Of a stretch of 64,000 nt of DNA, positions 1-12,480 are shown piece after piece (positions within the stretch are counted from its first letter, which is position 1; every line of letters begins with the position of its first letter). The notes under the pieces were generated by a model that was not told the DNA's origin, made no database searches, and saw only the letters and a program-made list of their open reading frames with translations. Position numbers and translations under genes: made by a program. Source of the DNA: Talpa occidentalis (lineage: Eukaryota > Chordata > Mammalia > Eulipotyphla > Talpidae); the NCBI RefSeq assembly GCF_014898055.3, contig NW_026555331.1, positions 107,381,194 to 107,445,193 of the forward strand, read 5' to 3'.

Positions 1-310
1 TTTATTTTGAAAAAAAATTTTTTTGTTTTTTTTTTAAAGATTTATTTATTCATGCATACAAGAGCTGGGGTACAGGCCAGAGGTGTGGGAGGTTGAGAGG
101 ATTCACCAGAGACAGAGTGGGGAGCAGAACAAGCAGATTGACTGAAATGCACTGCTGAAGGCAGCAGCCGGGGAGATAGGAGAGGTCTGCCGCGCCATGT
201 GGGTAGCTCCCTGGCCAGTGGGGATCGAACCCGTGCTGCAGAAGCTGCGGACAGTTTCACAGCGCTGTGCTCAACTGCCTGTGCCACCAGGGAGGCCCTT
301 TATTTTGAAA
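1..310 (-). mobile_element. tRNA-derived SINE copy 1, minus strand, with TSD
   Basis: A full-length SINE lies at about 37-298, read on the minus strand: its tRNA-like head is at 298 and its AATAAAT-rich tail is at the low-coordinate end. The flanks carry the 12-bp duplication TTTATTTTGAAA at 1-12 and 299-310, which proves insertion by LINE-type retrotransposition. It has the diagnostic GGCCTGTACCCCAGCTCTTG-type end (subfamily B here). It is non-coding; open frames across it are chance products of its GC-rich head. Confidence 0.9.
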
Positions 311-667
311 TTTTTGTTTTAATTTTGGGGTTACATTTGCTCTTCCGCGTGTGCACATGTTCCACTCCCCTCCCCCAAACCACTCCTGCCTTTCACCTGC
401 TTCCAGCTAAGGTGGAGTCTTCCTGGCTGCCTCATGAAACCTTCTGTTCCTCTAGATTTGCATTGAATGAAGCTGCTGTGCCTTGGATAGCCTGTTTGTT
501 TGGAGAAGGCAGTGGCAGAGTCTGGGAAGACAACAGCAACACCTCTCCTGAAACCTTAGGGGTGAATTGAAACTAGGAAAATGAAACTAAAGACGACTCC
601 AAAAGGGGTGGCTGTACCCTACAAAAGTCATTTGGCAACGTACTTTGCACATTTTTCTCCTTATTAC

Positions 668-795
668 AACCTGGAGTGGGGGAGGGTGCTACTGGCATCC
701 GGGGGAGGGGCCAGGGATGTGCAAAGCATCTTGCTACTCACAGGACAGCACCTCAGAATGCCAGTAGTACTGAAGTTGAGAAGCCCTTTGATGGA
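668..795 (-). mobile_element. Fragment of ancient non-autonomous DNA transposon (family not certain)
   Basis: The segment reads like the widespread mammalian repeat containing 'gtgctactggcatc...aggggccagggatg...cacaggacagc...gttgagaagccc', which ends in a typical hAT-like terminal phrase. I recognise the phrase order but cannot name the family with certainty. The copy is diverged and has no coding potential. The strand is given by convention from memory of the consensus and may be reversed. Confidence 0.45.
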
Positions 796-976
796 TGCAG
801 CACTGGGGGGAGAGATCATGGCTCTTTTAAAGAACTGAAAGAGTTTTATGACTGTGCGTGGAGATGGGGCTGGAGGCCCCAGAAGGCCCAGCTGCACTCA
901 GATTACTCTCTCCTCTGTCAGTGGAGAGCTACTGAAACCACTGGAAGCAACTCTTTGACTCAGAGGGTCACTGAGA

Positions 977-1470
977 ACTACTGGTGGTGACAGGGGGAAA
1001 GGATCCTGAGCAAACTCCATACAGGCTTTGTGGCCGCCACCCCCACGACACTGGGAACTACAAATCCCATGATCATCAAAGGGAAGGTTGCGAGAACCTA
1101 AGGGTGGAGTTAAGCAAGTAGGCGCTTAGTTTGGGTATTTAACTGGCCTTGGCACACGTGGGGGTGGGGGGGGCAGGGAGGAGGGAGGGGATTGTCGCTG
1201 GTTTGGCCACGAGGTGTGCTGAGTTTTTGCCAGATCGGCGGGTCATTGGGAGTCCAGGTCAGCGGAACAGGTAGGACGCATTTACGCATTTATCTCCCTC
1301 TTTTTCTCCCTGAGTTATTCATTTCACATTTCCCCTTCCCTTGTAAATAAACCTTTTATCAACCTTTTGTGTATGTCTGCAGATTAGCGTTAATAAGTCC
1401 CCTTTAAGCACGCGGGTGAGGACCCACAGTCAGGCAACCCCATTTTATATCGGCGTTTGCTCTGTAACAG
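977..1470 (+). mobile_element. Candidate solo LTR (endogenous retrovirus type)
   Basis: The segment has the order expected of a plus-strand LTR: a GC-rich upstream half, a TATA-like GGTATTTAAC near 1133-1142, an AATAAA polyadenylation signal at 1346-1351, a T/G-rich stretch after it, and a possible end in ...GTAACA near 1470. An ACTACAAATCCCAT motif at 1057-1070 resembles a ZNF143 site. No flanking internal region is visible and no target duplication was found, so the boundaries are approximate. A non-viral promoter is the alternative. Confidence 0.35.
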
Positions 1471-2134
1471 TGGGAGCTATGGAGGCTGGGAAATTATGTA
1501 GTCACAGCCTCAGTCACTGACTTGAATCAGGGCTTCTTGTCCAGAACTCTGTAGTAAAAGATTGGTACTCCATGAGCCTTATACACACAGTCACAGCATC
1601 TGCAAATTTTGATTTATTGTAGTGGAAGAAAAAGTATTCAGACCATTTCTCCGTTAATGCAATGGTCTGAGAATTTTTACCATGTGTTTTAGTTTTCTGT
1701 ACCTATTAATCCCCATAAAAATAATTATTCTTTATATATCAATATTTATTTAGACTCACCTTCATAGTAAATCCTCCTTTGATCTTAATTCTTTTCTGCA
1801 CTTCCATGATTACTCTGGGATCATTTTCCTTATGGCTTTATAATCCCATTTATTCTCAGTCTGTTGCTGATGAATTATCTCTGTTTTTCATTATCTGATT
1901 TTTTTTTTTTTAATTTTTGAAGGGTGTTTTTTTTCTGGGAAGGAATTCAAATTTAGCTGTTCTTTTCTTTCAGTATTTTGAAGATGCTATTCTATTGTCT
2001 CAGGATTTCATTATTTTCATTGAGAAATTGCAAACTCTTAATTTGCTTCTTGAAGAAAATGTCTCCTTTTCCTTCTGGTTACTTTCAAAACATATTTCTG
2101 TTTATATTCCTTCAGCATTTTTACTTTGATACAT
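1471..2134. other. Unassigned AT-rich non-coding stretch
   Basis: I see no gene, tRNA or clear repeat here. The sequence is AT-rich with a poly-T run near 1901-1912. Confidence 0.6.
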
Positions 2135-2436
2135 CTCGATATGATTTTTTTTTAAGATTTATTTATTTATTTATACAAGCACCAGGTACATTCAGAAGTG
2201 CGGGAGGGTGAGAGAATTTACCAGAGCCAGAGCTGGGAGCAGAGCAGGCAGAAGGACCGAAGTACACTGCTGAGGGGAGCAGCGGGCGGCAGGAGAGGTC
2301 TGCGCGCCATGTGGGACCCTCCTCCGGAGGCCGGGGAGCAGCTGGGGATCGAACCCATGCCTCAGAGGCTGCGGGCAGCCCCTCAACGCAGCGCTCAACC
2401 GCTGCGCCACCAGGGAGGCCCTCGATATGATTTTTT
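2135..2436 (-). mobile_element. SINE copy 2, minus strand, 16-bp TSD
   Basis: The SINE body is 2151-2420, flanked by CTCGATATGATTTTTT at 2135-2150 and 2421-2436, a perfect 16-bp duplication. The tail reads TTTATTTATTTATAC on the plus strand. The GCGCTCAACCGCTGCGCCACCAGGGAGGCC end is the complement of the tRNA-like head with the A box. This copy has the GACTGTACC-type 3' end variant (subfamily A), is GC-rich and little decayed, so it is relatively young. Confidence 0.92.
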
Positions 2437-3343
2437 AAAACATGTTTTCCTTCTTGGGGTTTGTAGTATTTCTTAAACTTGTGGTTTGATATCTTTCATC
2501 AGTTTTAGAGAATTTCTATCTAGCATCAAATATCATTTCAATTCTATTCATTTTCAGCATTCTCTCTTGGACTGCATTTGTGCATAGTGGACACTTTCGC
2601 TCTAATATGTATCTTACTCCCTTCTTCCTTTTTTATGCTTCACTTTAGATATTTTCTTAGGATCTATGTCCAGTTAACTAAATCTTCCCCAGATAGATAT
2701 AATTCTGTCTTCATATATGTACATATGTGCATATTGCTGTTAGACACATTTGAATTTTTAATTCATTTTTGAATTTTAAACTCATTTTTCCTCTTGTATA
2801 AATGAGTTATAAATCTCTCTTATAACTCTAATGAAATCTACCATCTTAGTACTTAATTTCTTGAACCACAATAATAATTTAATTTAAAGAGTATGTCTGA
2901 TAAAACCAATACTGAATCATCAATGACTCTATGTTTATTAACTGTTTTTCCCCCTCCTGATTTAAGCCATCTGATTTTGGTTTTTGATGTAGTAAGCTTT
3001 TACAAAGTCTCTATATTGACTGTAAAAAACAAAGCATTTTAGAGAAACTATCGATGGTTTTATCAATAACTGAAGAGGGCAAATTTTGCCTCTGGTAGGC
3101 AGTTAGGGTATGATAGAGTCATTTAAATTCAATCAGAAATTGACTTGACTTGAAACTGGACTGCAGTCTTTGTAAGGGATGGTCCATTTCTGGCCCATCC
3201 CTCTTCCTACAGTATATGTCCTTTAGGGCTCTCAGTGAAATCCTGGAGTATTTACTATAGCCCCTACTCCAATTATTTACCCCAAATCTTGTAAGAAGGT
3301 AGCAAATCCTTGGCTGGCCTCTCTGTTTCGTAGCTACCACTCA
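2437..3343. other. Unassigned non-coding stretch
   Basis: The stretch is AT-rich with no recognisable gene or repeat. Short open frames here lack family resemblance. Confidence 0.6.
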
Positions 3344-3650
3344 TGGATCATCAAAATCCTTTTTAAAATATTATTTATGCATACATGTACTAGGGTACAG
3401 GCCAGAGGTATGTGTATGGGGGGGGGGTATGTGAGAGGATTCACCAGAGACAGAGTGAGGAGAACAGGCAGACTGACTGAAATACACTGCTGAGGGGAGC
3501 AGTGGGAGAGTCAGGAGAAGTCTACTGCATCATGTGGGTCACTTCCCTGCCTGGGCATCAAGCTCTTGCTGCAGTGACTACAGATAGCTTCATAGTGCTG
3601 TGTCTTAACCCCTTGTGCCACCAGGGAGGCCCCTGGATCATCAAATTCCT
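3344..3650 (-). mobile_element. SINE copy 3, minus strand, decayed, with TSD
   Basis: The SINE body is about 3361-3632 between TGGATCATCAAAATCCT (3344-3360) and TGGATCATCAAATTCCT (3634-3650), a 17-bp duplication with one difference. The copy is older than most: its head is altered (…AGCTTCATAGTGCTGTGTCTTAACC…) and it holds a G-run near 3418-3427. It is subfamily B (GACAGAGTGAGGAG; GGCC..TACCC end). Confidence 0.88.
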
Positions 3651-4071
3651 TGATGAGAAAAGCATCAAGGAACTTGATGTAGGAACTGAGTGCCTCAACC
3701 TCTAACTGCCTTTGTAGTCTTCCCATATCTTCAAGTTCACATTAAAAATAAACCTACTCCCAAGCATTTCTAGTTGATTTTAGTGGTAGACATTGTCTAA
3801 AACCAGTTACTTTGTATTGCCAGAAGCATATCTAATTAATAATGAAGTACATACAAATTTCCTGGAGAAGGGAAAAAAATTCTTATACAAGAAGTTTCTA
3901 TAGAAGAATAGTAAAGATTCTGTATCATACTAGGTAAATTTTTTTTCCCTGATTGAGCATTTGGTGTAAAGTGCTTTAACTTTTATTTCTTTGCTATGAG
4001 TTGGATAAGCAGATACGTTTTTTTTTTTTTTATCTTTCTGCAACAAAGAAAATGTTTATAGTTTCTATGTT
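3651..4071. other. Unassigned non-coding stretch
   Basis: No gene or named repeat is recognised. A poly-T run of about 11 bases is at 4020-4031. Confidence 0.6.
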
Positions 4072-4400
4072 TATATTTTCTACTCTTTTTTTTTTTTTTT
4101 AATAGAGGCATTTTATTTATTTGTTTGTTTTGTCCATACAAGCACTGGGTACAGTCAGAAGCGCGGGAGGGTGAAAGAATTCACCAGAGCCAGAGTGGGG
4201 AGCAGAGCAGGCAGAAGGACTGAAGTACACTGCTGAGGGGAGCAGCGGGCGGCAGGAGAGGTCTGCGCGCCATGTGGGACCCTCCTCCGGTGGCCAGAGA
4301 GCAGCCGGGGATCGAACCGGCGCCACAGAGGCCGCGGGCAGCTTCGCAACCCAGCGCTCTACCGCTGCGCCACCTGGGAGGCCCTATATTTTCTACTCTT
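4072..4400 (-). mobile_element. SINE copy 4, minus strand, 16-bp TSD
   Basis: The body is 4088-4384 and is flanked by TATATTTTCTACTCTT at 4072-4087 and 4385-4400, a perfect 16-bp duplication. It is subfamily A (GCGCGGGAGGGTGAAAGAATTC; GAGCCAGAGTGGGG). A short insertion (…AATAGAGGCATTTT…) interrupts the tail. Confidence 0.92.
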
Positions 4401-4514
4401 ACAAAACTTACAAAAACAGGGAGATGAAGGGGAAAATTCTGACTTTGCAATGTTGTCTTCAAAGCAGAAGTCTTGATCTCATTTTTATTTTAGATGAATC
4501 ATTGGCTATAGTCT

Positions 4515-4925
4515 GAAAGATTACTTAAAAAAATTGGAATGAACCTTAATGTACATGAATACAGGATAGTTAAATAAATTGTGATAAATTCATATAATAA
4601 AATGTCATAACCATTAAAAATAATTAGGTAGCTTTCTATGTAATGACATGGAGCTACTCCAAGAGACATTAAGTGAGAAAAGCAAGGTGTGGAACAATGT
4701 GCATGATATTATGCTACCATTTGTGTGAAAAAAATATGTACACATATTTTTAATGAATGCATATATTGTCTTTGAAAGGATATACAAAAGGTAGTAAAGT
4801 TACTAATTTTTAGAAAACTTACCCCAAGAAATAGACCAAGGTTACTGGGGTATAGATTCAAGATGGACATTAACTTTTCAGTGCATAGCCTTTGTATCTT
4901 TTGGCTGTTGTACTATGGGAATGTA
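4515..4925 (+). mobile_element. Old LINE-1 3' end fragment, plus strand
   Basis: The phrases 'ttaaataaattgtgataaattcatataataaaatg…accattaaaaataa' and 'gacatggagctactccaagagacattaagtgagaaaagcaaggtgtggaacaatgtg' follow the order of the end of ORF2 and 3' UTR in ancient L1M-type elements. It is strongly diverged and without open frame. Confidence 0.65.
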
Positions 4926-5782
4926 TTGCCTATCCAAAAATGTAAATGAGATATTTAGAAAAGGAAAACATTCATTTTACTGTACATTTTCACATGATTA
5001 TATAACTAGACTACCTATTTCTTTGTGTTGTCTATTACCATGCATAAATATCTATATAATCAAGGAATTTGTTATTTTTTGATAACTTTTTCATATTTTA
5101 TAGCTTTCAAATTATTATTTTTTAATTTACATAATATTTTATTTAGTCTACATATCATAATTTACATTTCCAATGTTGGCCATTTATATATTTTCTTATA
5201 ATGTGTTACATGGTAAGTATCTTTATGAATGTATGTGCATTTTGTCCTTATAATTAGTTTTCATACTTTATGGCTATTTATTAAGGCTGAATATACTCTA
5301 TATAGTATAAATAAAAAAATCAGAAATGATTATAGATGATCCTTTGAGATACCTATGATAAGCATGATGATTTCATTCCTTCTATCATTTGTCTATATGG
5401 GTAATACAAACAGAGTTGTTCTCTTTAAATATACATACAGTGAAAATTGAAGTCATAGGAAATAATGCACTTAAAGAATCATTAATTATTACCTAATTAC
5501 TTGTACCACTGTGGCATGGACAGAAAAGTGTTCTGTGATGATGAAGTTGTCAATTACAGTTGATAATTAAGGGGCCAGGTGCATGTTTAACTTAACAAGA
5601 TAAATATCTGCCCAGATGTTGTTTGTCTGCTGCTTCATTACCAGATAGGTTAGAAGAATTTCATAAACTAGAAAGACTATTAAATGCATAACCTTGCTAC
5701 GTCAAGAAATCCTTAACAAATCTGCTACTGTCGCTAATATTCATTTAAGAAGGCTGTTCATCAGGCTTCCTAGAAAGTTAAG

Positions 5783-5785
<3 letters not shown>
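4926..5785. other. AT-rich unassigned stretch
   Basis: No gene and no firm repeat call. The sequence is strongly AT-rich between 5040 and 5340. Confidence 0.6.

Positions 5786-5814
<29 letters not shown>
5786..5814. repeat. (AT)n microsatellite
   Basis: An uninterrupted AT dinucleotide array of about 14 units. Confidence 0.97.
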
Positions 5815-5817
<3 letters not shown>

Positions 5818-6124
5818 CCATATTTGCAGATTCTCAGTGAAATAGCTATTTTAATATAAAATAAGGTAAAATACACTAGAAATGCAAACTGGAGAGGATG
5901 CCTCCACATGCCAGAAACATGGAGGAATTTTGCATAAGATTTAAAATGCCAGAGTTTTCAAGAAGACAAGAAAGAATCAGTCCATGTTTGGAGCAGGATC
6001 CCAAGATCTTTGGATGTAAGAGGTGAAGTTTCTAGGAGAGGTAAGGTGAGATATCCCACATTGAAGGAAGAGGCTAAGAAGAAAGACCACAAGAACCATG
6101 GGCGTTAGGTCATGCCACTGCTTG

Positions 6125-6310
6125 TATTTGCTGGAAGTCCATAACAAGATACCACACGCAGACTGAATGTCTCCAACAACAGAAATTTATTTTCTCCAAG
6201 GTCTGGAGGCTGAAAGTTCAAAAGTAAGGTGTTCCACATGATCTTTATTAGAATCTCTTGCCCCTCCCTTTTGACTTCAACTGTATCTCTTTCTAACTTG
6301 ACATGTACTG
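6125..6310 (-). mobile_element. MLT1-like LTR fragment, minus strand
   Basis: The order 'gtccataacaagataccacacgcagactgaatg…aacaacagaaatttattttctccaaggtctggaggctgaaagttc' matches the complement of the 3' half of MaLR-type MLT1 LTRs, including the complement of the polyadenylation region (aaatttatttt). The far end fades into unassigned sequence. Non-coding. Confidence 0.6.
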
Positions 6311-8379
6311 TGGGAAGCTCATTGTTAAAAAGTTTTTAAAAAGCAAGAAACAGTTATGTTTGGTTATACAACTGTAGCGCCTATAGCAGGGACTGCAAAG
6401 CAGTAAATCTTCCTAAAATCAGTAAGTGAAGGAACAGCATTTAAACTGATGGGCCTTTGCTCTCTCTCTCATTGGAGTCTGTTAAAATAAATAAAGTTCA
6501 TTTGCCAGGGCCAATGTACACTGTTCTGCTGAATTCAAGCCCCAGATTTCAAACTATTAATCATTTATACCAGAATTTAACAAGAATAGTAAGAGTTTAG
6601 GAGTTTTTATGTGTTCTCTGAAGAAGCCGAGTTTTTTTTTATATATTGCTGTTTATTTGTTGTCTGTCATAGTCTATTGTCTGTTTCATTTGCACACTTT
6701 TCTCTCTTGCCCACTTTAAAGCTTCTTGACTTATTCAGAATTACCTTGCCAAAAATCTCCCCTCCATTCTCATTGATGGACTCTGCCTCGTACCAGCTGT
6801 CATTGTAAAATGCACCTTAAGCATCCAGTCCAGCTGGCTGGCCACTTCTCCCAGACTCTTTTCTCTTCTAAAGTCAGAACTTTCTAGGGAAAAGACAAAA
6901 ACAACATGCCCTGGATTCCCTCCTGTTTTTCTTCTGGGGTCCCTGTCACGCTTCACTTTTCTCCCAGCTGCATGTTGGTCCTCTGTGAAATTGTGTAACT
7001 GGGGATAGTGTGTGGGCGGAGGCCTCTGGTAGCTCTTCCTTTGCTTGTGACTCTGCACATGCTATCACAGGTTCACATGGGCACTTCCCGTGCCCCCCTT
7101 AGCTCTGGCCCACCCCAGGGAAGGTCAGCTTATGGCACCTGCTCGCCTCTCACTCACACAGTCACTCGCCCAATTTGACCTCAAACCTCCCACTGGCTTG
7201 TAGTTTGACCTTGAAAGAGTTGGCAGATGTTGCTTGATCACCTGGGAAATGGTGAATTTCTTTCTGGAAACTTCAGAAAGAGAAGAGTGAGTTGAGAGTT
7301 GTGAAATCATAGTTCTTAAAAAAAAAAATCAGCAGCTACAAGAGTTTGTTATGCTAGTGTTTCTCCACCCGTTTTGTTGATGAAAGAGCTTCCAAATCAT
7401 TACCTGTCAATCTTACCCTTCTGATGAAAGACTCTCCCTTTGAAAGGAATCGTTATATGAAAATGTGAGAGCCAGTATCAATATTTATTAGCGATGCACG
7501 CCCCTCCTGTCCCCTTGTATCATGGATTTCTAGTACACCCAGTTACCCTGGGCTCCCTAAGCTATCTCAAAAATAGTGCTAAAATTAAAGCTGTCGGCTA
7601 TTCCTTGGGAGAATCACAAAGTAGAGCTTTTTGGTAGAGATGACTTGCCTTCAGAAGTATGGAAGGAATTTTAAAAAATCTCTACTTGACACAGTATTTC
7701 TTCTTTTATTTCCCCTTCCCCTGAGGTCCATGATGATTGATATCTGAAGGCTAAGTTCCTCTGGGAATGGCTGACATTCCTGTTCTTCTGCAACTAGACA
7801 GGTCAGAAAGGAAAAGACACAGGGTGAAACAATGAGGGTAGAAACAGATGGATAAACAATTGCTAGATGCTGGGTCAGAAGTAATAAAAAATGCACAGTT
7901 GTAAGAGGAAGAAAAGCAAAACTTCCTATAATTATTTTTGGAGAAAGATTAGGTCAGTCAGGAAAGTTAAAGAAGCTCAGTGCCCAAAGTAAGGAGCAGA
8001 AAATGTTCCACGAGTGCATGTGAGTTGAAATTCATGCCACAACATGTTTACAAAGAAGTAGTTTGCTTTTCCCTAGGGGGACATGTGATAATCAGCCAAC
8101 AGTCAAGTGCACTGAACTGTGTATTAGATGTAATTCTCATTTTCAAATCTCCAAGAATTTTCTAGGAACAAGAGTAGAAACTGCTGCTTGTTGAACAAGT
8201 GAGTGAATGCAGAAATGAAGTGAACGAGAATGATGACAACCCTCGGGTCTGGCCCCCTGCACCTGGAATACTGTGCTTACCTAGAAGTGACACTGAGATG
8301 GTAAACTGACTGGGAGCCATGGTATTTGAGAAATTTTAAAGAAATGAGCAAGTTAGCTTTTGAGAAGTGATATATGAAA
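6311..8379. other. About 2 kb without recognised gene or repeat
   Basis: Several short open frames occur on both strands but none resembles a known protein family, and none is long enough to stand out from chance. Moderate GC content at 6890-7200. Confidence 0.55.
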
Positions 8380-8644
8380 GCCTCCCTGGTGGCGCAAGGG
8401 GTTAAGACGCAACCTATGAAACTATCCGCAGCCACTGCAGCACGAGTTTGATCCCCGGACAGGGAGCAACCCATATGGCGCAGCAGACCTCTCTTGACTC
8501 GCCCGCTGCTCCCCTCAGCAGTGTATTTCAGTCGATCTGCCTGTTCTGTTCCCCTCTGTCTCTGGTGAATCCTCTCACCCCTCAAGCCTCTGGCCTGTAC
8601 CCCAGCTCTTGTATACATAAATAAATAAATCTTAAAAAAAAAAA
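8380..8644 (+). mobile_element. SINE copy 5, plus strand
   Basis: The head GCCTCCCTGGTGGCGCAAGG starts at 8380, a B-box-like GTTTGATCC lies near 8446, and the element ends in ATAAATAAATAAATCTT plus an A-run. It is the most typical subfamily B copy (GGCCTGTACCCCAGCTCTTG). I see no convincing target duplication. A long minus-strand open frame crossing it is a chance read-through. Confidence 0.92.
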
Positions 8645-10859
8645 GAAATAATGGAGGTGCCCCATAGCTGCTTCCAAATATTAAAAGACTGACTGAATTA
8701 AGCACAATACTGAGCACCAGCCCAGGGCCAGGCTCTGTGCACGGGGCTTGAGATTTGTAGAAGATGTATATGGGTGTGTCCTGCCTTCTGGACACTTCCA
8801 CGAGGGAGGAAAAATGAGAGAGTCTGCATGTTTTTAAGACGGGAAGGTTTCAATTTATTAAGAGGAAATGGCTGGAGCTCTAGCCTCCAGGCTGTGGTGC
8901 CTTGTTTCCTCACACCTCATGTCATTTCTAACCTCCAACCTGCACGCGTGTGCCTGCCAGGAAGGAGACCTGCAAGGATCTTCAAGAATGTGTTTAATTT
9001 TGCTGAATGCACACCCAATATTATGAAACTGTGGGAGTGTGAGGGACTGTGGCAAATTATTTAGAGCAGGGATTTTCATGATGAGATCTATGTCTGTGCC
9101 TCTGTATGTGCATGTGTCACTCTATGAAAAGATCCTGTAATTTCAATTATTTTCTTAAAGGGATGACCCCTAATCTCACAAAAGTTTAAGAAACACTGAT
9201 TTAAACTCTTCTACAGCTTCTATGCAGAGAAGAGAATCTGCCCAGATAGAAACTTTCTTTCATATACAGGAATTGCGTAGTTTGAACAGCAACCCCCGTC
9301 CCCCACCGCCGCCCCCCAGCAACTGAGGTTATTAAACCAATTCATTCAGATTGCAGAAACCATCTAGTTTTAATCTTCTGGGATGCACTTTCCTAGGTGT
9401 TTCTGACTCTGCGGGGAGGCATTCATAGATGTTTCTATTTCCCTGAAGAAAGTTGGGGCACACAGGAAGTGACTCAGTTGGGGAAATGAAGATTACACAG
9501 TGGCTTTTCTTAAGCACCCCTCCCCTAGGATTCTGCAATATTCAACAGCAGAGTCTCTGAATGAGCATTTTGTTTCCACAAAACTCCACTTTTTTTCTGC
9601 CTTCCCTCCTTGCTTAATACCGGCAAGAATCACAGAACAGCAGAAACACAGACAACAAAATGGAAACCACATAGATCAAAAGCAGTCAGACTTCCAAGTA
9701 GAAAGATGCAACTCTGGTGCTGAGCATCCAAAGTTGCTCTCCCCGCCCTTGCTGAGTGCTTTTGATGCCAGATAACTGCAGGAGAACCAAACTCTCCTTG
9801 CATAATAACCATATGCTTGTTTGTGCTATCTGTTGAGACTGTTCTTTGGCAGAAAACTTTTGTAAAAGCTATTGGGAGAAGTGAAGTTTTGGTTTTATTA
9901 ACTGGTCTTATATTAAGCATTTAATGACTACATTTCCATGTTCTTATTAACATTACATATAATACCAATGCCATTTTGTCTTTTTTATTACCAATCCTTT
10001 CTCTTGAAGGAAATGACCCAGAAAGAAAAGAAATTAAATTAAATATTTTCAACTAACAAAAAAGATCACTTCTATTCTGACTCAGCATTTTCCCTCCTGC
10101 TTAATTCTCATATCCTTCTGGAAGACTGACCCTTTGCCTTGGTGTCCGTCACTGCTCTGTATTAATTTGCTGACATCTCCCTGTGTTAGGTTTCCCAGCT
10201 TTGGCAAATTGAGGTTTATTTTTTGTCAGCAGCAATAGTTCTGGATTTTTTAGCCATGAGATTGTTGATCAGTACATATTGATTCTGTTGAACACATTGA
10301 AGTCCTAAGAAGGCAAAATGATACAACTGACATGTGAACAGTTTGTTAGTTTATGAACTGATTTCACATTCAGATCTCTTCTAATCCTAATGAAACATAG
10401 TTACTCAAAAAATCTTATTTGCTCAGCAAAATGTGCAAAAAATGACCATATTATTAGGAGAATAAATGGATGCTTGTGGGTCCAGGTCCTCCTGGTCTCA
10501 GTTCCTCTCAATATGAGTCCATACTCTTGTGCATAAGATGGATACTCAGCAAGTATTTCCAGGTTGTCCCTTAACCTTGTCTAAGCATGCCATGGGACAG
10601 ACAGGCTGGTGGGGTACATTACCAAGAGCAGCTCTCAAAATAAGTCCCATGAGAAATCGCATGTGGGGAAGGCAGGGGGAGAGAGAGGGAAGGAGTTAAG
10701 CCCTGGTGTAAGCAGATAGTCAGCTGAATTGACTGCCAGGAGACCCAGCGGCCAGGGCCTCAGAGAGCTTCTCTTCCCAAGATTGCGCTGCAGAGACCGT
10801 TGTTTACCTTCATTGCAACCTGAAGCAGTATTTTTCTTAAGAATGGCATTGTGATTGTG
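8645..10859. other. About 2.2 kb without recognised gene or repeat
   Basis: There is a short C-rich patch at 9291-9318. I identify no gene or repeat family. Open frames on both strands are under 100 codons. Confidence 0.5.
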
Positions 10860-11420
10860 CAGCTTTCACTCTAGAGTTGCAAAACAGCAGAGGAAACAGC
10901 AAGAGCAGAGATCTTGTGATGGAGCTGGTGTTGGCATGTAAGAGAACTTGTAAGGAAAGGGGATCTGGATATTTTGAAAGAGAATGAATGGAGAAGGATG
11001 CTAAGAAGGGGAGGAATCAAGGGCGGATTGTTAACTGATGTGCTGATACCTGCAGGATTGTACTCACAATGAGAATTTGACTGCATCCTTCGTGGGAACT
11101 GGAAACCATTGGCAAGTTTTGAGCGGAAGAGTTACAATATCTGACTTGCATTTTAGTAGATACACTCTTGCCTACTGTGTGAGAAATGGGCCAGAATGGG
11201 CCAAGGGGAAGCAAAGAAGCACGAGAGACTGTTGCATCGGCTCTGGAAAGGAACGGCGATCACTCCTAGGTGGTGCAGTGAGTGGTGAGAAGAGGCTGGA
11301 CTGGGTTTCACTTTGAGAGTAGAGCTGACAGTAGAGTGCAGGGAGCAAAGATGCTCAAAGATTTTGACATGAACAACTGAAAACATGGAGCTGCCATTTA
11401 CTGAACAAAGGAGCAAAGAG
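10860..11420 (+). mobile_element. Ancient mammalian interspersed repeat, family not named
   Basis: The ordered phrases 'ggaaaccattggcaagttttgagcggaagagttacaatatctgacttgcatttta', 'gtggtgagaagaggctggactgg' and 'aacaactgaaaacatggagctgccatttactga' match a repeat that recurs in mammalian genomes. I recognise the pattern but not its name. It is diverged and non-coding. Confidence 0.5.
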
Positions 11421-12480
11421 GATGCGTAGATAGTGGAGGAAAGTCAAGAGCCTAACTGTGGGATGCAAAGTGTGTTACACTCTGGCTTCATACTCACCGC
11501 AGAATGTTTTTACTTTAATCTGATTTCCACAGATATGAGCCTCTTGGTCCACTGGATGATTGTTTTCTTAGTACTAATGGATCTACTGACATCCCACTGG
11601 CTGATATCTGTCCATTCTGAATTAGTGTGCAAGGTACAGCATCTAGGTGAGAGGCCTTCTTGTTACAGGACAGGGAGAGGGGCACCCCAAGCCCCGCAAA
11701 CCTGCCTATTCTAAATGGGTTCTGCCATCCGCCGCATCAACACAAAACATATGAGACTTTAATGGGAAGGAACTTTAATACAATTAGGAAACAATACAGG
11801 TAAGGCAAAGAGTCTAGTTTCTAAATGAAGCACCCAAAGTTACCCGTCTCCTCGTGGGTAAAACTCCATCCAAATGGGATTGGCCCAGAGCAAGGCCCCA
11901 AAGCCTGCCACAAGTCTGAAGCACCTTCCAGTGGGGACCCACAGAAAAGGATCAGAAACAACCAGACAAGCCCAGAAGGAAAAGAGCAAAATCAAAATCA
12001 AGATAAAAGCTGCCATTGTCACCTCCCCACGGGTCTCTCACCCACATCTGTGTCACCCAGTTGACGATCAAAAGACAAGCACAGTTTCTTCACGTGTCTC
12101 TTGGCTCCATGTGCCGCCACCAGGTCTCCTTCTGGCTCTCCATCCTGCTTCCTTCCTTCCTCAGTCTCCTCTGCAGCTTCTTCTCTCCCTGCTCAGCTCC
12201 ACCCTCCCTTGGGTGGGGCAGGGAACCTGGAACCTCCCCCTTTCCTGGGAACCACCCTGTTACATTCTGACAAAATCAAATTCTGAAAGCATTATTCACA
12301 GAGGTGACATTAGCTCCATAGGCCTATAAATTACAGTGGCATTTATCAATATAAATGGCTCTTCTATGTGTGCTCACTTAGAAATGTTTACTGGAACAAA
12401 ATTTCAGTGACAGTTACATGAAGAGTTCATTAGATAAAGTGAGGATTCAAACCCAGGGGAAGAAACTGGTGGGAAGGAAT
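11421..12480. other. About 1 kb unassigned, moderately GC-rich at 12010-12260
   Basis: Overlapping open frames on the plus strand (longest about 150 codons, 11874-12329) show low-complexity Lys/Gln then Ser/Pro/Leu composition and no family resemblance. I treat them as non-coding. Confidence 0.5.

Noticed and set aside
8277..8801. Open frame of 174 codons on the minus strand
   Set aside because: It runs through SINE copy 5 and its tail; the encoded sequence is the SINE head and A-rich tail, not a protein family.
11874..12329. Plus-strand frame of 151 codons
   Set aside because: Low-complexity composition changing along its length, several overlapping frames, no family resemblance.
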